Below, piece by piece: positions 15,089 to 23,494 of a DNA stretch of 64,000 nucleotides. The notes under the pieces were generated by a model. The model searched no databases, was not told the origin of the DNA, and saw nothing but the letters and a program-made list of their open reading frames with translations. Every line of letters begins with the position of its first letter. The stretch's first letter is position 1. Origin of the DNA: an uncultured Eubacteriales bacterium (GTDB lineage Bacteria > Bacillota > Clostridia > Oscillospirales > Oscillospiraceae); the NCBI GenBank assembly GCA_958402445.1, contig CATXTO010000008.1, positions 19,667-83,666 on the forward strand. Direction: 5' to 3'. The position numbers were made by a program, and so were the translations under genes.

Positions 15089-16597
15089 ATGGAACTGGCC
15101 TTTCAAAAAAACGCCGTAGACTATCTCCAAAAGCTGGTCTGCCAGGTTGTGAACCAAGAGGAAACCGCCGAGACCGTGGTACCAGACAGCCTGCCGGACG
15201 TGGGCCGGATTGTGGGCTGCTGGGGCATGCCGGTGATTCGCAGCAAGGAATGGCGGCAAAACGGTATGTCGGTCTCCGGCGGCGTCAGCGCGTGGGTCCT
15301 TTATGTGCCAGAGGACGGCAGCGCGCCCAGAAAAGTAGAAATCTATTTGCCTTTTAACATGAAGTGGGAATTCCCCCCCACGGAGCAGGAGGGACGGATT
15401 CGGGTTGCCTGCCGCCTGCGCAGCATCGACGCCAGAATGCTGAACTCCCGCAAAATCATGGTTCGGGCCAACCTGGCGGGCCGGGGCGAGGCCTACATGC
15501 CGAGCCAGGCCTGTTTCTACACGCCGGAAGACCCCCCCAAAGATTTGGAGATCCTGCGGCAGCGGTTGCCGCTGCTGCTTCCCGCGGAGCTGACCGAAAA
15601 GAGCTTCCTCCTGGACGAGGATTTGGAGCTCACTGGCGGCGCGCCGGCAGTGGCGGAGGTCGTGTCCTATCAGCTGCAGCCGGATCTCACCGACGCCAAG
15701 GTCCTAGGCGGCAAAGCCGTTTTCAAGGGCTCCTGTATCTTACATCTTCTTTATTTGACGCCCGAAGGGCAACCGGCGGTTTGGGACTTTGATATTCCAT
15801 TTTCCCAGTACACCGATCTGGAGCGGAACTATGACCAAGAGGAGGAACTGCAGGCGGACATCATCCCCACCGGCATCGAGGTCAGCGCCGAGGAGGATGG
15901 ACGCAGACTTCGCCTCAAGTGCAGCTTGGTGGCTCAGTGTCTGGTTCTGTCCAGGCAGACCGTGGACTTGGTCCAGGATCTGTACAGCCTCCGGCAGGCA
16001 GTGACTCCCCAGGTGCAGGCCCTTCCCGTACGCAGCCGCCTGGACCGGCAGCTGCTGCGGCAGCAGGTGGAAGGCACCTTCCCCATTGGCGGCGGGACCC
16101 TGATTGACGGCACCTTGCTGCCGGACTATCCCCGGCAATCCAGAGAAGCAGAGCAGCTGACTCTGGAGCTTCCTTTCTGGTGTAGTATCTTATACCTGGA
16201 CGAGGAGGGAGCACTCCAGGGAAAATCCGCCCACAGCATAGGAACCTGCCAGACCAGCTTAGCCGAGGGCTGCCAATGCGAAGCGGATTTGCAGCCCAAC
16301 GGCCCGGTTCAATGGTCCATGGGCGGCGGTACTGCCGCGGTCCGGGCCAGCCTGACCCTTGCTGCCGACAGTTTTGCCAGTAGCGAACTGACCATGATCA
16401 TCGGCGCGGAGCTCGGCGAGCCTGTGAAACCCGACCCGAATCGTCCCTCAGTCATCATCCGCGCCCCCCGTGGGGATGGAAGCCTGTGGGAAATCGCCAA
16501 AGCCTGCGGCTCCACCGTGCCCGCCATTCAGGGAGCCAACCACATAACCCAGGACTACGTGGACCCAAACCAGCTTTTGCTGATTCCCGTCCTGTAA
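15089..16597 (+). CDS. SipL-like protein: DUF3794 repeats plus C-terminal LysM domain
   Basis: A 502-residue protein with DUF3794-type beta-rich repeats over about 1-440 (VVPDSLPDVGRIVGCWG..., then VAEVVSYQLQPDLTDAKVLGGKAVFKGSCILHLLYLTPEG would be a later unit). It ends in a LysM domain (about 455-502: GDGSLWEIAKACGSTVPAIQGAN, then QLLLIPVL). SipL of Clostridioides has the same order and recruits SpoIVA to the forespore surface during coat assembly. The start at 15089 has AAGGAG eight bases upstream. This is the main evidence in the window that the organism descends from spore formers; orthology is inferred from architecture. Confidence 0.82.
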   Translation: MELAFQKNAVDYLQKLVCQVVNQEETAETVVPDSLPDVGRIVGCWGMPVIRSKEWRQNGMSVSGGVSAWVLYVPEDGSAPRKVEIYLPFNMKWEFPPTEQEGRIRVACRLRSIDARMLNSRKIMVRANLAGRGEAYMPSQACFYTPEDPPKDLEILRQRLPLLLPAELTEKSFLLDEDLELTGGAPAVAEVVSYQLQPDLTDAKVLGGKAVFKGSCILHLLYLTPEGQPAVWDFDIPFSQYTDLERNYDQEEELQADIIPTGIEVSAEEDGRRLRLKCSLVAQCLVLSRQTVDLVQDLYSLRQAVTPQVQALPVRSRLDRQLLRQQVEGTFPIGGGTLIDGTLLPDYPRQSREAEQLTLELPFWCSILYLDEEGALQGKSAHSIGTCQTSLAEGCQCEADLQPNGPVQWSMGGGTAAVRASLTLAADSFASSELTMIIGAELGEPVKPDPNRPSVIIRAPRGDGSLWEIAKACGSTVPAIQGANHITQDYVDPNQLLLIPVL

Positions 16598-16606
16598 GCC
16601 ACATTC

Positions 16607-16637
16607 AGGCTCAGCCGATAGGCTGGGCCTGTTTTTT
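16607..16637 (+). terminator. Terminator of the SipL-like gene
   Basis: AGGCTCAGCC / GGCTGGGCCT stem with a GATA loop, followed by GTTTTTT. Confidence 0.85.
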
Positions 16638-16654
16638 CACGCCCAAAGCCCCAA

Positions 16655-16924
16655 GGAGCGAGCGCAGCTCACCCGCGGGCGGCCAAAGGCCACCCCTACA
16701 TTCCGTTCCTGTAAGATGACACAAATGCAAACCGAAGCCCAGCGCAAGCGGGTTCAGTTTGGCGAGGAGAGGCAAGGAAAAGGCGCAGATGCCGACCATC
16801 TTGCCCGCCGGAGCAGAATCGGACTTTGCCCCGATGAGCTGCGCTGTTTGGTCTGCTGCGGAAATTACACAAAAAACTGGCGGGAAATTTGTCGGCAATA
16901 CCCGCTGCAATCCACGAAAAGTGC
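16655..16924. repeat. Intergenic stretch with one GTAGGGGCG-family repeat
   Basis: A degenerate mirror pair (GCGCAGCTCACCCGCGGG, then CGGCCAAAGGCCACCCCTAC at about 16680-16700) lies just after the terminator. The rest, to the ssnA promoter, shows no convincing gene: the open frames at 16716-16955 have no ribosome site and no recognisable product. Confidence 0.5.
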
Positions 16925-16953
16925 TTGCATTTTTAGAGTTCATTTCGTAAAAT
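16925..16953 (+). promoter_or_regulatory. Promoter for ssnA-ygfK
   Basis: TTGCAT at 16925-16930 and TAAAAT at 16948-16953, 17-base spacer. It implies a leader of about 140 bases. Confidence 0.65.
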
Positions 16954-16959
16954 AGAGGA

Positions 16960-17098
16960 AAGAATAACAGACGGATAGCTGCAACGAAGTGCTTCGCGCA
17001 CGGGCTTTCAACTATCACTCGACGTCAGTTCGGGTGGAGGTGACCGGCTTTGCCGGGTCAGCTCCACTTTTGTTATTCACCGCGAAGGAGGCTTTCTC
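16960..17098 (+). promoter_or_regulatory. Structured leader with terminator-like hairpin before ssnA (candidate attenuator or riboswitch)
   Basis: The leader ends in a long hairpin: GTGGAG (17034-17039) pairs with CTCCAC (17062-17067), with an inner TGACC / GGTCA helix and a GGC-TTT-GCC tip. TTTTGTT follows, all between the promoter and the AAGGAGG ribosome site. Upstream is about 75 bases able to fold (for example GTGC-TTCGC-GCAC). I could not match it to purine, guanidine, T-box or other known classes. Attenuation is inferred from the terminator position. Confidence 0.5.
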
Positions 17099-18442
17099 AT
17101 GTACATTCTGGCAAACGGCATGCTGATCACTCGGGACCCCGCGCGTCCCTTCCTCCCGGATGGGGGCGTCGTCATGGACGGCCCTGTCATTGTCGAGGTG
17201 GGAACAACCGATGAGCTGCGGCGGAGGTACCCCCAGGCGGAATTTTTGGACGCCAGAGGCGGGATCATTCTCCCTGGCTTTATTAACGCTCATACCCACA
17301 TTTATAGCGCCCTGGCCCGGGGCCTCACCATCCGGGGTAACAACCCCAAAAACTTCTATGAAGTACTCAACGGCACTTGGTGGGCCATAGACCGAAGTCT
17401 GGATTTGGAGGCAACCCGCGCCAGCGCCTATGCTACTTATTTGGATTGTATCAAGCAGGGCGTCACTACCATATTCGATCACCACGCCTCCTACTGCGAG
17501 ATTCCCGGCTCTCTGTTTGCCATTGCGGAGGTGGCGGAGGAGTTGGGCATCCGCTCCTGCCTGTGCTACGAGGTCTCGGACCGGGACGGAGAGGACAAGT
17601 GCCAGCAGGCCATTGCTGAAAACGCGGACTTTATCTCCTACTGTGAGGCCCGGCCCAGCGCTATGCGCAAGGCCCTGTTCGGCGGCCACGCGCTGTTTAC
17701 CATATCCGACCGCACCTTTGACCGGATGCAGGCCGCCAATGCTGGCCGGGTAGGATATCATATCCATGTGTCCGAGGGCATGAATGACGTGTACGACTCC
17801 CTGCAAAAGTACGGCCGCCGGCCGGTGCAGCGGCTGCACGACCATGGTATTCTGGGACCTGATACCATCTTGGGGCACTGCATTCATGTAAATCCGGCGG
17901 AAATGGATCTCATTCGGCAGACCGGAACCTGGGTGGTAAACAACCCGGAGTCCAATATGGGCAACGCCGTGGGCATCTCCCCGGTCCTTGCCATGCATCA
18001 AAAGGGAATCTCCCTGGGGTTGGGAACCGACGCCTATACCAACGACATGCTGGAGTCCGCTAAGGTGGCCCTGTGCGCCCAGCGGCATAACGCATGCCTG
18101 CCCAACGTGGGCTGGGGGGAGGTTACGGATATGCTGTTCCGGAACAATCCCAAGTTGGCTTCCCAGCATTTTGGGGTGGACCTGGGGGTTCTGCGGCCCG
18201 GCGCGGCGGCGGATATCATCGTCATGGACTACAAACCCGATACGCCTTTTTCCGATGTCAATGTAGATGGGCACATGCTCTTCGGCATGACTGGCCGCCA
18301 ATGCCAAACCACTATCGTGGGTGGCCGGGTCCTGATGCGGGACCGGGCGCTGCTTGGCGTGGACGAAGAAGCCCTCCATGCCCGGATTTTAGAGAGCGCC
18401 AATCGGCTCTGGGACCGCCTGGACAGCAACCTGCCCCACTGA
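17099..18442 (+). CDS. ssnA: SsnA-type amidohydrolase (putative aminohydrolase)
   Basis: A 447-residue metal-dependent hydrolase of the TRZ/ATZ/guanine deaminase group. It has the N-terminal composite beta domain (MYILANGMLITRD), metal-ligand motif FINAHTHIY (about 60-68), HIHVSEG (about 220), LGHCIHV (about 258) and the aspartate in LGTDAYTNDM (about 305-314). SsnA is found in purine-degradation gene sets together with ygfK, hydantoinase-like and xanthine dehydrogenase genes; here ygfK follows after 19 bases. A deaminase or amidohydrolase step on a purine-derived compound is likely, but the substrate is not proven for the family. Confidence 0.9.
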   Translation: MYILANGMLITRDPARPFLPDGGVVMDGPVIVEVGTTDELRRRYPQAEFLDARGGIILPGFINAHTHIYSALARGLTIRGNNPKNFYEVLNGTWWAIDRSLDLEATRASAYATYLDCIKQGVTTIFDHHASYCEIPGSLFAIAEVAEELGIRSCLCYEVSDRDGEDKCQQAIAENADFISYCEARPSAMRKALFGGHALFTISDRTFDRMQAANAGRVGYHIHVSEGMNDVYDSLQKYGRRPVQRLHDHGILGPDTILGHCIHVNPAEMDLIRQTGTWVVNNPESNMGNAVGISPVLAMHQKGISLGLGTDAYTNDMLESAKVALCAQRHNACLPNVGWGEVTDMLFRNNPKLASQHFGVDLGVLRPGAAADIIVMDYKPDTPFSDVNVDGHMLFGMTGRQCQTTIVGGRVLMRDRALLGVDEEALHARILESANRLWDRLDSNLPH

Positions 18443-18461
18443 ATACCAAGGAGGGATATCT

Positions 18462-21413
18462 ATGTCTGAACAGATGCATCCGCTTTCCTTCCCCACGCTG
18501 CTGGACTGGGCCTCCACAGAATACGGCCAAGGCGGGGAAATCTTCGGCGTCCACCAGCTTTACCGCGCCAATCCAGAAAAAACGCTTCCTATCTTTGCAG
18601 AGCGGATTGAAACGCCCTTTGGACCCGCCGCCGGCCCCAACACGCAGTTGGCTCAGAACCTCATTGCGGCCTACGCGGCGGGCGCCCGGTTTTTCGAACT
18701 CAAAACCGTACAGAAATTGGACGGGGCGGACTTAGCCGCCTGCGTGCCGCGCCCCTGCATCCTGGCCGAGGACGAGGGCTATAACGCGGAGTGGTCCACG
18801 GAACTGGAGGTCTCTCAGGCCTTTGCCGAATATGTGAAGGCCTGGTGCGCACTCAAAATTCTGTCCAAACACTTTGGTTTGGGCAGTCCGGACGGCTTCG
18901 TGTTCAATATGTCCGTGGGCTATGACCTGGCCGGCATCCAAAGCGAAAAGGTGGACGCCTTTATGGAAGGGCTCAAGGACGCCTCGCAAACACCGGTGTT
19001 CCAGGAATGCCGACAGGTCCTGGCGGAACGCTTCCCTGCCGAGCGGAATTTCATCGCTTCCATTTCGCCCCAGGTATGCAGCAGCGTTACCCTTTCCACC
19101 CTGCACGGCTGCCCGCCGGCGGAAATTGAACGAATCGCTACCTACTTGCTCAAAGAAAAGCATTTACATACCTTCATCAAATGCAATCCCACTATGCTGG
19201 GCTATAAAACCGCCCGATCGATTTTGGATAGCCTTGGCTATGACTATGTGTCCTTCGACGAGCACCATTTCAAAGAGGACTTGCAGTACGAGGATGCGGT
19301 TCCCATGTTCCAGCGGCTTCAGGCCCTGGCGCAGCAGGAGGGCCTGGAATTCGGCCTGAAGCTGTCCAACACCTTTCCGGTAGAGGTCAAAAACGGCGAA
19401 TTCCAGGCCGAGGAAATGTACATGTCCGGACGAGCTTTGTTTCCCCTGACCATAGAGATGGCAAACCGGCTTTGTCGGGCGTTAAGTGGGAAACTGCGCA
19501 TCAGCTACTCCGGTGGCGCCGACTATTTTAGCTTGCCCAAGCTCTATGCCGCCGGTATCTGGCCCATTACCATGGCCACAAACCTTCTGAAGCCCGGCGG
19601 ATACACCCGTATGGTCCAGATTGCGCAGAGCCTGTCCCAGGTGGATTATGCGCCCTTTACCGGCGTGGATTCTATGCAAATCGCCCAATTAAGCCAGGCG
19701 TGCCACGCAAACCCCCAGTACTGCAAGCCCGCGAAACCTGCCCCGCGCCGGAAGCTTCCGGAAGCCGTGCCCTGGATGGATTGCTTTACGGCCCCCTGCA
19801 AGGGCGGCTGCCCCATTGGCCAGGACATTCCGGCGTATCTGGAGCTATGCCGAAAGGAGCTGTACGACCAGGCTCTGGCTCTCATCACCCAGCGGAATCC
19901 CCTGCCCTTCATCACCGGCACCATCTGTGCGCACCGTTGCATGAGCCGGTGCACCCGCAATTTCTACGAGGAGCCGGTGCAGATCCGGGCTGTAAAGCTC
20001 CTGGCGGCGGAGCGGGGTTATGACGCTTTGTTGGCCTCGACCCGGAAGCCCCCCTCTGTTGCCGGTAAACGGGCGGCTATCGTGGGCGGCGGACCCGCCG
20101 GTATGGCGGCGGCCTATTTCCTGGGCCGCGCCGGCGTCGCGTGCACCATATTTGAACGGGAGGCCGCCCTGGGCGGGGTGGTGCGCCACGTCATTCCCAG
20201 CTTCCGTATCTCCAATGAAGCCATTGCCAGGGACGCCAAGCTCATCGCCGCCTACGGCGCGGAAATCCGCCTCAACACACCTGCGCCTACCGTTTCGGAG
20301 CTGAAAGCCGCGGGCTACACCCACATCCTATTCGCCACAGGCGCTTGGAAGGCCGGGGTCTTGGACATCCCCGGGAACGTACGGGGTGTAATCGAGTGGA
20401 TGAAAGAATGCAAGAAAACCGGCTCTAAGATCTCCGGCCACGTGGCGGTGATCGGCGGCGGCAACACGGCTATGGATGCAGCCCGTCTGGCTATCCGGTC
20501 CGGCGCCGACTCCGCTACCCTGGTGTACCGCCGAACCAAGCGATACATGCCGGCAGACCCCCAGGAGCTGGAGCTGGCTCTGAAAGACGGCGTACGGCTT
20601 CTGGAGCTGGCCGCCCCAGCGTGCCAGTCCGGCGGTGTGCTGACCTGCCGGGAGATGGCCTTGGGCGCGCCGGATGCCTCCGGCCGCAGGAGCCCGGTCC
20701 CCACCGGCCAAACCCTGGAAATTCCCTGTGATCTGGTGATTTCCGCCGTGGGCGAGCAGGTGGAGCCGGAGATTTTTCAGGCAAGCGGCGTCGCGCTTAA
20801 CGCCAAAGGCAGGCCAGCCTTCCAAACCAATTTGCCCCAGGTGTTCGCTGCTGGAGACGCCGCCCGGGGCCCTGCTACAGTGGTGGAGGCCATTGCGGAC
20901 GCAGCCCGGTTTGCCGAGGCGGTGATCGGCGCGCCCCATACCTATGAGATTCCGGCGGAGGCCCTGGGAGGATATGAAGACGCTGTGGCAAAAAAGGGCG
21001 TCTTGTCTTTGCCGGGCAGGCTGGAACAGGAGGGCCAGCGCTGCCTGATCTGCCAGGCTGCCTGCCAGAACTGCGCGGATGTATGCCCCAATCGGGCCAA
21101 CGTGGTGATCCGCCTGCCCGACGGACGGCCCCAGATCCTGCATCTGGACCGGCTGTGCAACGCGTGCGGCAACTGCGTCGCCTTCTGCCCCTACGATTCC
21201 GCTCCCCACCAGGACAAAATGACCCTGTTCCAAACCGCAGCGGATATGGAAGGCTCCTCCAACCGAGGCTTCCTCTTCCTACCGGGTGGCCGCGTTCGGG
21301 TGCGCTTGCTGGATACCCGGGACTACAGTCCGGAATCCCTGGGCCAGCTTCCACCGGATTTTCGGCTGCTTCTCCTCACCGTGCGGGACCACTATTCCTA
21401 TCTTTATCGATAA
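18462..21413 (+). CDS. ygfK: YgfK-type multidomain FAD/Fe-S oxidoreductase (annotated in the family as putative selenate reductase subunit)
   Basis: A 983-residue fusion. The N-terminal dihydropyrimidine/dihydroorotate-dehydrogenase-like TIM barrel (about 1-400) contains ETPFGPAAGPNTQLAQNL and CSSVTLSTLHGCPPAEIE. A cysteine-rich glutamate-synthase-type segment follows (CKGGCPIGQDIPAYL about 445; CAHRCMSRC about 490). Next come an FAD-binding GGGPAGMAAAYFLGRAG (about 543) and an NAD(P)H-binding IGGGNTAMDAARLA (about 662). Two 4Fe-4S clusters sit near the end (CLICQAACQNCADVCP, CNACGNCVAFCP). The protein is associated with ssnA and anaerobic purine or uric acid degradation in gut bacteria. The exact reaction is unsettled; a role as an electron-transferring reductase is inferred. 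Confidence 0.9.
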   Translation: MSEQMHPLSFPTLLDWASTEYGQGGEIFGVHQLYRANPEKTLPIFAERIETPFGPAAGPNTQLAQNLIAAYAAGARFFELKTVQKLDGADLAACVPRPCILAEDEGYNAEWSTELEVSQAFAEYVKAWCALKILSKHFGLGSPDGFVFNMSVGYDLAGIQSEKVDAFMEGLKDASQTPVFQECRQVLAERFPAERNFIASISPQVCSSVTLSTLHGCPPAEIERIATYLLKEKHLHTFIKCNPTMLGYKTARSILDSLGYDYVSFDEHHFKEDLQYEDAVPMFQRLQALAQQEGLEFGLKLSNTFPVEVKNGEFQAEEMYMSGRALFPLTIEMANRLCRALSGKLRISYSGGADYFSLPKLYAAGIWPITMATNLLKPGGYTRMVQIAQSLSQVDYAPFTGVDSMQIAQLSQACHANPQYCKPAKPAPRRKLPEAVPWMDCFTAPCKGGCPIGQDIPAYLELCRKELYDQALALITQRNPLPFITGTICAHRCMSRCTRNFYEEPVQIRAVKLLAAERGYDALLASTRKPPSVAGKRAAIVGGGPAGMAAAYFLGRAGVACTIFEREAALGGVVRHVIPSFRISNEAIARDAKLIAAYGAEIRLNTPAPTVSELKAAGYTHILFATGAWKAGVLDIPGNVRGVIEWMKECKKTGSKISGHVAVIGGGNTAMDAARLAIRSGADSATLVYRRTKRYMPADPQELELALKDGVRLLELAAPACQSGGVLTCREMALGAPDASGRRSPVPTGQTLEIPCDLVISAVGEQVEPEIFQASGVALNAKGRPAFQTNLPQVFAAGDAARGPATVVEAIADAARFAEAVIGAPHTYEIPAEALGGYEDAVAKKGVLSLPGRLEQEGQRCLICQAACQNCADVCPNRANVVIRLPDGRPQILHLDRLCNACGNCVAFCPYDSAPHQDKMTLFQTAADMEGSSNRGFLFLPGGRVRVRLLDTRDYSPESLGQLPPDFRLLLLTVRDHYSYLYR

Positions 21414-21427
21414 GCAAACGGCTTCAC

Positions 21428-21692
21428 CACGCCCTGGACAAACCGTTCAGGGCGTGCCAGGCTGTTGAAAAACCCCTGCGGGGCTTTTCAACAAAGAATT
21501 AGCAGTCTGCTGCATGCACTCGCTGTGCGCCTGTAGTGCACAACTCGTACACTTGCAGTCTGATAAGTATTTTCCGCCACGCACATGTCGCGGCGGAACA
21601 TGATTTGTATCTTTTCGCCGCCTGCGGGCGGCGAACTCTGCGAGGCTTTTTTGACACGCTGCCGCGCCCTGGACAAACTGTTCAGGGCGTGC
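21428..21692. repeat. About 265-bp element bounded by two copies of a hairpin-forming repeat
   Basis: CACGCCCTG-loop-CAGGGCGTG at 21428-21456 recurs almost exactly at 21665-21692 (CGCCCTGGACAAAC then YGTTCAGGGCGTGC), in the same orientation. Between them are further hairpins: GTTGAAAA...TTTTCAAC at 21464-21492 and GCCGCCTGCGGGCGGC near 21616. No reading frame is convincing. The size and bounded structure resemble a small non-autonomous mobile or intergenic repeat element. It fills the gap between ygfK and the ATP synthase promoter. Confidence 0.5.
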
Positions 21693-21769
21693 ATGCATAC
21701 ATTGTGCTATTTTACAAAAACTACACCATCTGTAATTGCCCCAAATTTGGGATACTGTCCCGAAGCAAC

Positions 21770-21798
21770 TTGTATTTTCATTTTCCCTATGATAAAAT
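21770..21798 (+). promoter_or_regulatory. Promoter for the ATP synthase operon
   Basis: TTGTAT at 21770-21775 and TAAAAT at 21793-21798 with a 17-base spacer, 75 bases before the first atp gene. Confidence 0.55.
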
Positions 21799-21872
21799 TG
21801 CTTTGAAAATCCCGGTGGAAATCTTTGGTATCCCTGTCCTTTGCCGGAACACGGGGGAGGAGACTGGTTCGG

Positions 21873-22121
21873 ATGAAGCTATTTCGGGAATTGGTATGGC
21901 TGACCCAGTTGGGCCTGTCCATTCTCTCCCCCCTGCTGCTGTGCGTGCTGCTGGCCGTCTGGCTCCGAAACCGGTTTGGCGTCGGAGGCTGGGTTGTTGT
22001 GCTGGGAATCTTGCTGGGCCTGGGCGGGGCGGTCTCCGCCGGAGTGGCCTTTGCACGCTCCCTTCGCAGTCTGGACGACCCCAAGCACAAGCCGCCGAAC
22101 TCCTTCAACGACCACGACTGA
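21873..22121 (+). CDS. AtpZ/AtpI-type small membrane protein of the ATP synthase operon
   Basis: An 82-residue protein with two helices (about 8-30 and 36-58): LVWLTQLGLSILSPLLLCVLL, then WVVVLGILLGLGGAVSAG, and a polar tail RSLRSLDDPKHKPPN. AtpZ-like proteins lead F-ATPase operons in many anaerobes and, with AtpI, assist c-ring assembly or Mg2+ supply. The start at 21873 has GGGGGAGGAG 10 bases upstream; an in-frame ATG at 21825 precedes that site. First gene of a ten-gene operon. Confidence 0.75.
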   Translation: MKLFRELVWLTQLGLSILSPLLLCVLLAVWLRNRFGVGGWVVVLGILLGLGGAVSAGVAFARSLRSLDDPKHKPPNSFNDHD

Positions 22122-22143
22122 CGCCAACCTGGGAGGCACCGCC

Positions 22144-22548
22144 ATGAAAAACCGCAATCCTGTTTTCCGCGAAACTGCGTATATTGCCCTGGGGGAAGGG
22201 CTGTGCCTGGCCATTATGCTGGGCCTCTTCGCCCTTGCCAAAGCCTGGAGCCGTGCCGTCCTCTGGGGGGGCATCCTGGGGACGGTACTGGCGGTTGCGA
22301 ACTTTTTTTTCCTGGCCGTGGGCACCAGCCTGGCAGCGGATCAAGCGGAAAAGCAGGACGTCAAGGGCGGCCAAACCACGGTTCGCCTGTCCTTTTTGCT
22401 GCGGTACCTAGTGCTGATCGTCGTCATTTTGATTGCCGCGAAAAGCGGGCTTTTTCATCCCTTGGCCCTGATTCTGCCCCTGGCTTTCGTCCGGCCGATC
22501 CTGGCTTTGGCTGAATTTTTCCGAAAGGCGAGTGAACGGAACGCATGA
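22144..22548 (+). CDS. atpI: ATP synthase subunit I
   Basis: A 134-residue protein with four predicted membrane helices, of the ATP synthase I family (Pfam ATP-synt_I): LGEGLCLAIMLGLFALAK, VLWGGILGTVLAVANFFFLAVG, then two C-terminal helices LLRYLVLIVVILIAA and PLALILPLAFVRPILALAEFF. It assists assembly of the c-ring and is not part of the finished enzyme. GGGAGG precedes the ATG. The stop overlaps the atpB start by four bases (ATGA). Confidence 0.82.
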   Translation: MKNRNPVFRETAYIALGEGLCLAIMLGLFALAKAWSRAVLWGGILGTVLAVANFFFLAVGTSLAADQAEKQDVKGGQTTVRLSFLLRYLVLIVVILIAAKSGLFHPLALILPLAFVRPILALAEFFRKASERNA

Positions 22549-23441
22549 ATGGTCCTAAGATTTATTTTATTATTCCCATATTGGGCGGCATTCCCATTAC
22601 GCAGACCACCGTCTCCTCCTTTGCCGTCATGCTCCTCCTTTGCATTGCAGGCGTTTGCCTGGGCCGAAAGCTGCGCAGACGCCCCGGCCCCACACAGGTC
22701 CTGACGGAAAAAGGCGTCTCCACCCTTTATCATTTGGTGGAAGAGACCATGGGCAAACACAACGCCTCCTGGACCCCATACATCGGCGCTCTGTTTCTGT
22801 CCTCCCTGGGCGGCTCTCTCATCGGTATGACTGGGATTTTCCGCTCCGCGACGGCGGACCTGAGCACAACCTTGACCTGGGCCATTATGACCAGCGCTCT
22901 CATTTGGTATCACAGCATTAAAAACAACGGTTTTTTGGGCTGGCTCAAAGGATTTACGGAGCCCATTGTGGTCATGACGCCCATGAATCTCATATCGGAA
23001 ATTGCGCAGCCCATCTCTATGGCCTTTCGTCACTTCGGCAACGTGGTAGGTGGCAGCGTTCTCACCAGCCTGATTTACACCGCTTTGGCCACGGCCTCCA
23101 GCTTCCTTCTCCGCTTGGTGTCCGCCAGCCCCGTGGCCATCTGCGCGGTGCTTCTGGCAGGCTCCGCCTTACTGCTGTTTCGGGGATTCCGGAAAAAGAA
23201 ACTGGCGTCCAAGCTGCTGGGCAGCTTCCTGGCTCTGCTTTTCATGGGAAGCCTTCTGTCCCTGTGGGGCGTTCTGGGCGATGTGCCTATCCTGCAAGTC
23301 GGTCTGCCGGCGATCCTCTCTTTGTATTTCGACATTTTTTCCGGCGCAATTCAGGCTTTTGTCTTCTGTCTGCTGACTATGGTCTATATCAGCGCCGCAT
23401 GTCCCCCCACCGCTGCCACCAGCGAAAATGCGGCCGCTTAA
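22545..23441 (+). CDS. atpB: F0F1 ATP synthase subunit a
   Basis: A 298-residue polytopic stator subunit forming the ion half-channels next to the c-ring. The essential arginine is in FRHFGNVVGGSV (about residue 161), and PMNLISEIAQPIS precedes it as usual. After the fifth helix there is an unusual basic, low-complexity segment (FRGFRKKKLASK, about 215-230) before the last helices and the conserved LPAILSLYFDIFSGAIQAFVFCLLTMVYIS. The C-terminus is extended by an Ala/Thr-rich tail. It overlaps the atpI stop. Confidence 0.93.
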   Translation: MNGPKIYFIIPILGGIPITQTTVSSFAVMLLLCIAGVCLGRKLRRRPGPTQVLTEKGVSTLYHLVEETMGKHNASWTPYIGALFLSSLGGSLIGMTGIFRSATADLSTTLTWAIMTSALIWYHSIKNNGFLGWLKGFTEPIVVMTPMNLISEIAQPISMAFRHFGNVVGGSVLTSLIYTALATASSFLLRLVSASPVAICAVLLAGSALLLFRGFRKKKLASKLLGSFLALLFMGSLLSLWGVLGDVPILQVGLPAILSLYFDIFSGAIQAFVFCLLTMVYISAACPPTAATSENAAA

Positions 23442-23494
23442 TTTGTCCTCACTGCAATTTATATTTTAACATCACATTAGGAGGTACTTGTATT

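Noticed and set aside
16716..16955. 79-codon frame between the SipL-like gene and ssnA
   Set aside because: No ribosome site, composition unlike neighbours, and its end overlaps the ssnA promoter.
16960..17098. T-box leader
   Set aside because: A GGGTGG occurs, but the following ACCGCG of the T-box and an antiterminator fold are missing, and the gene is not tRNA- or amino-acid-related.
17015..18379. Long open frame antisense to ssnA
   Set aside because: It has no ribosome site or recognisable family and mirrors a strongly conserved amidohydrolase; GC-rich third codon positions keep the opposite frame open.
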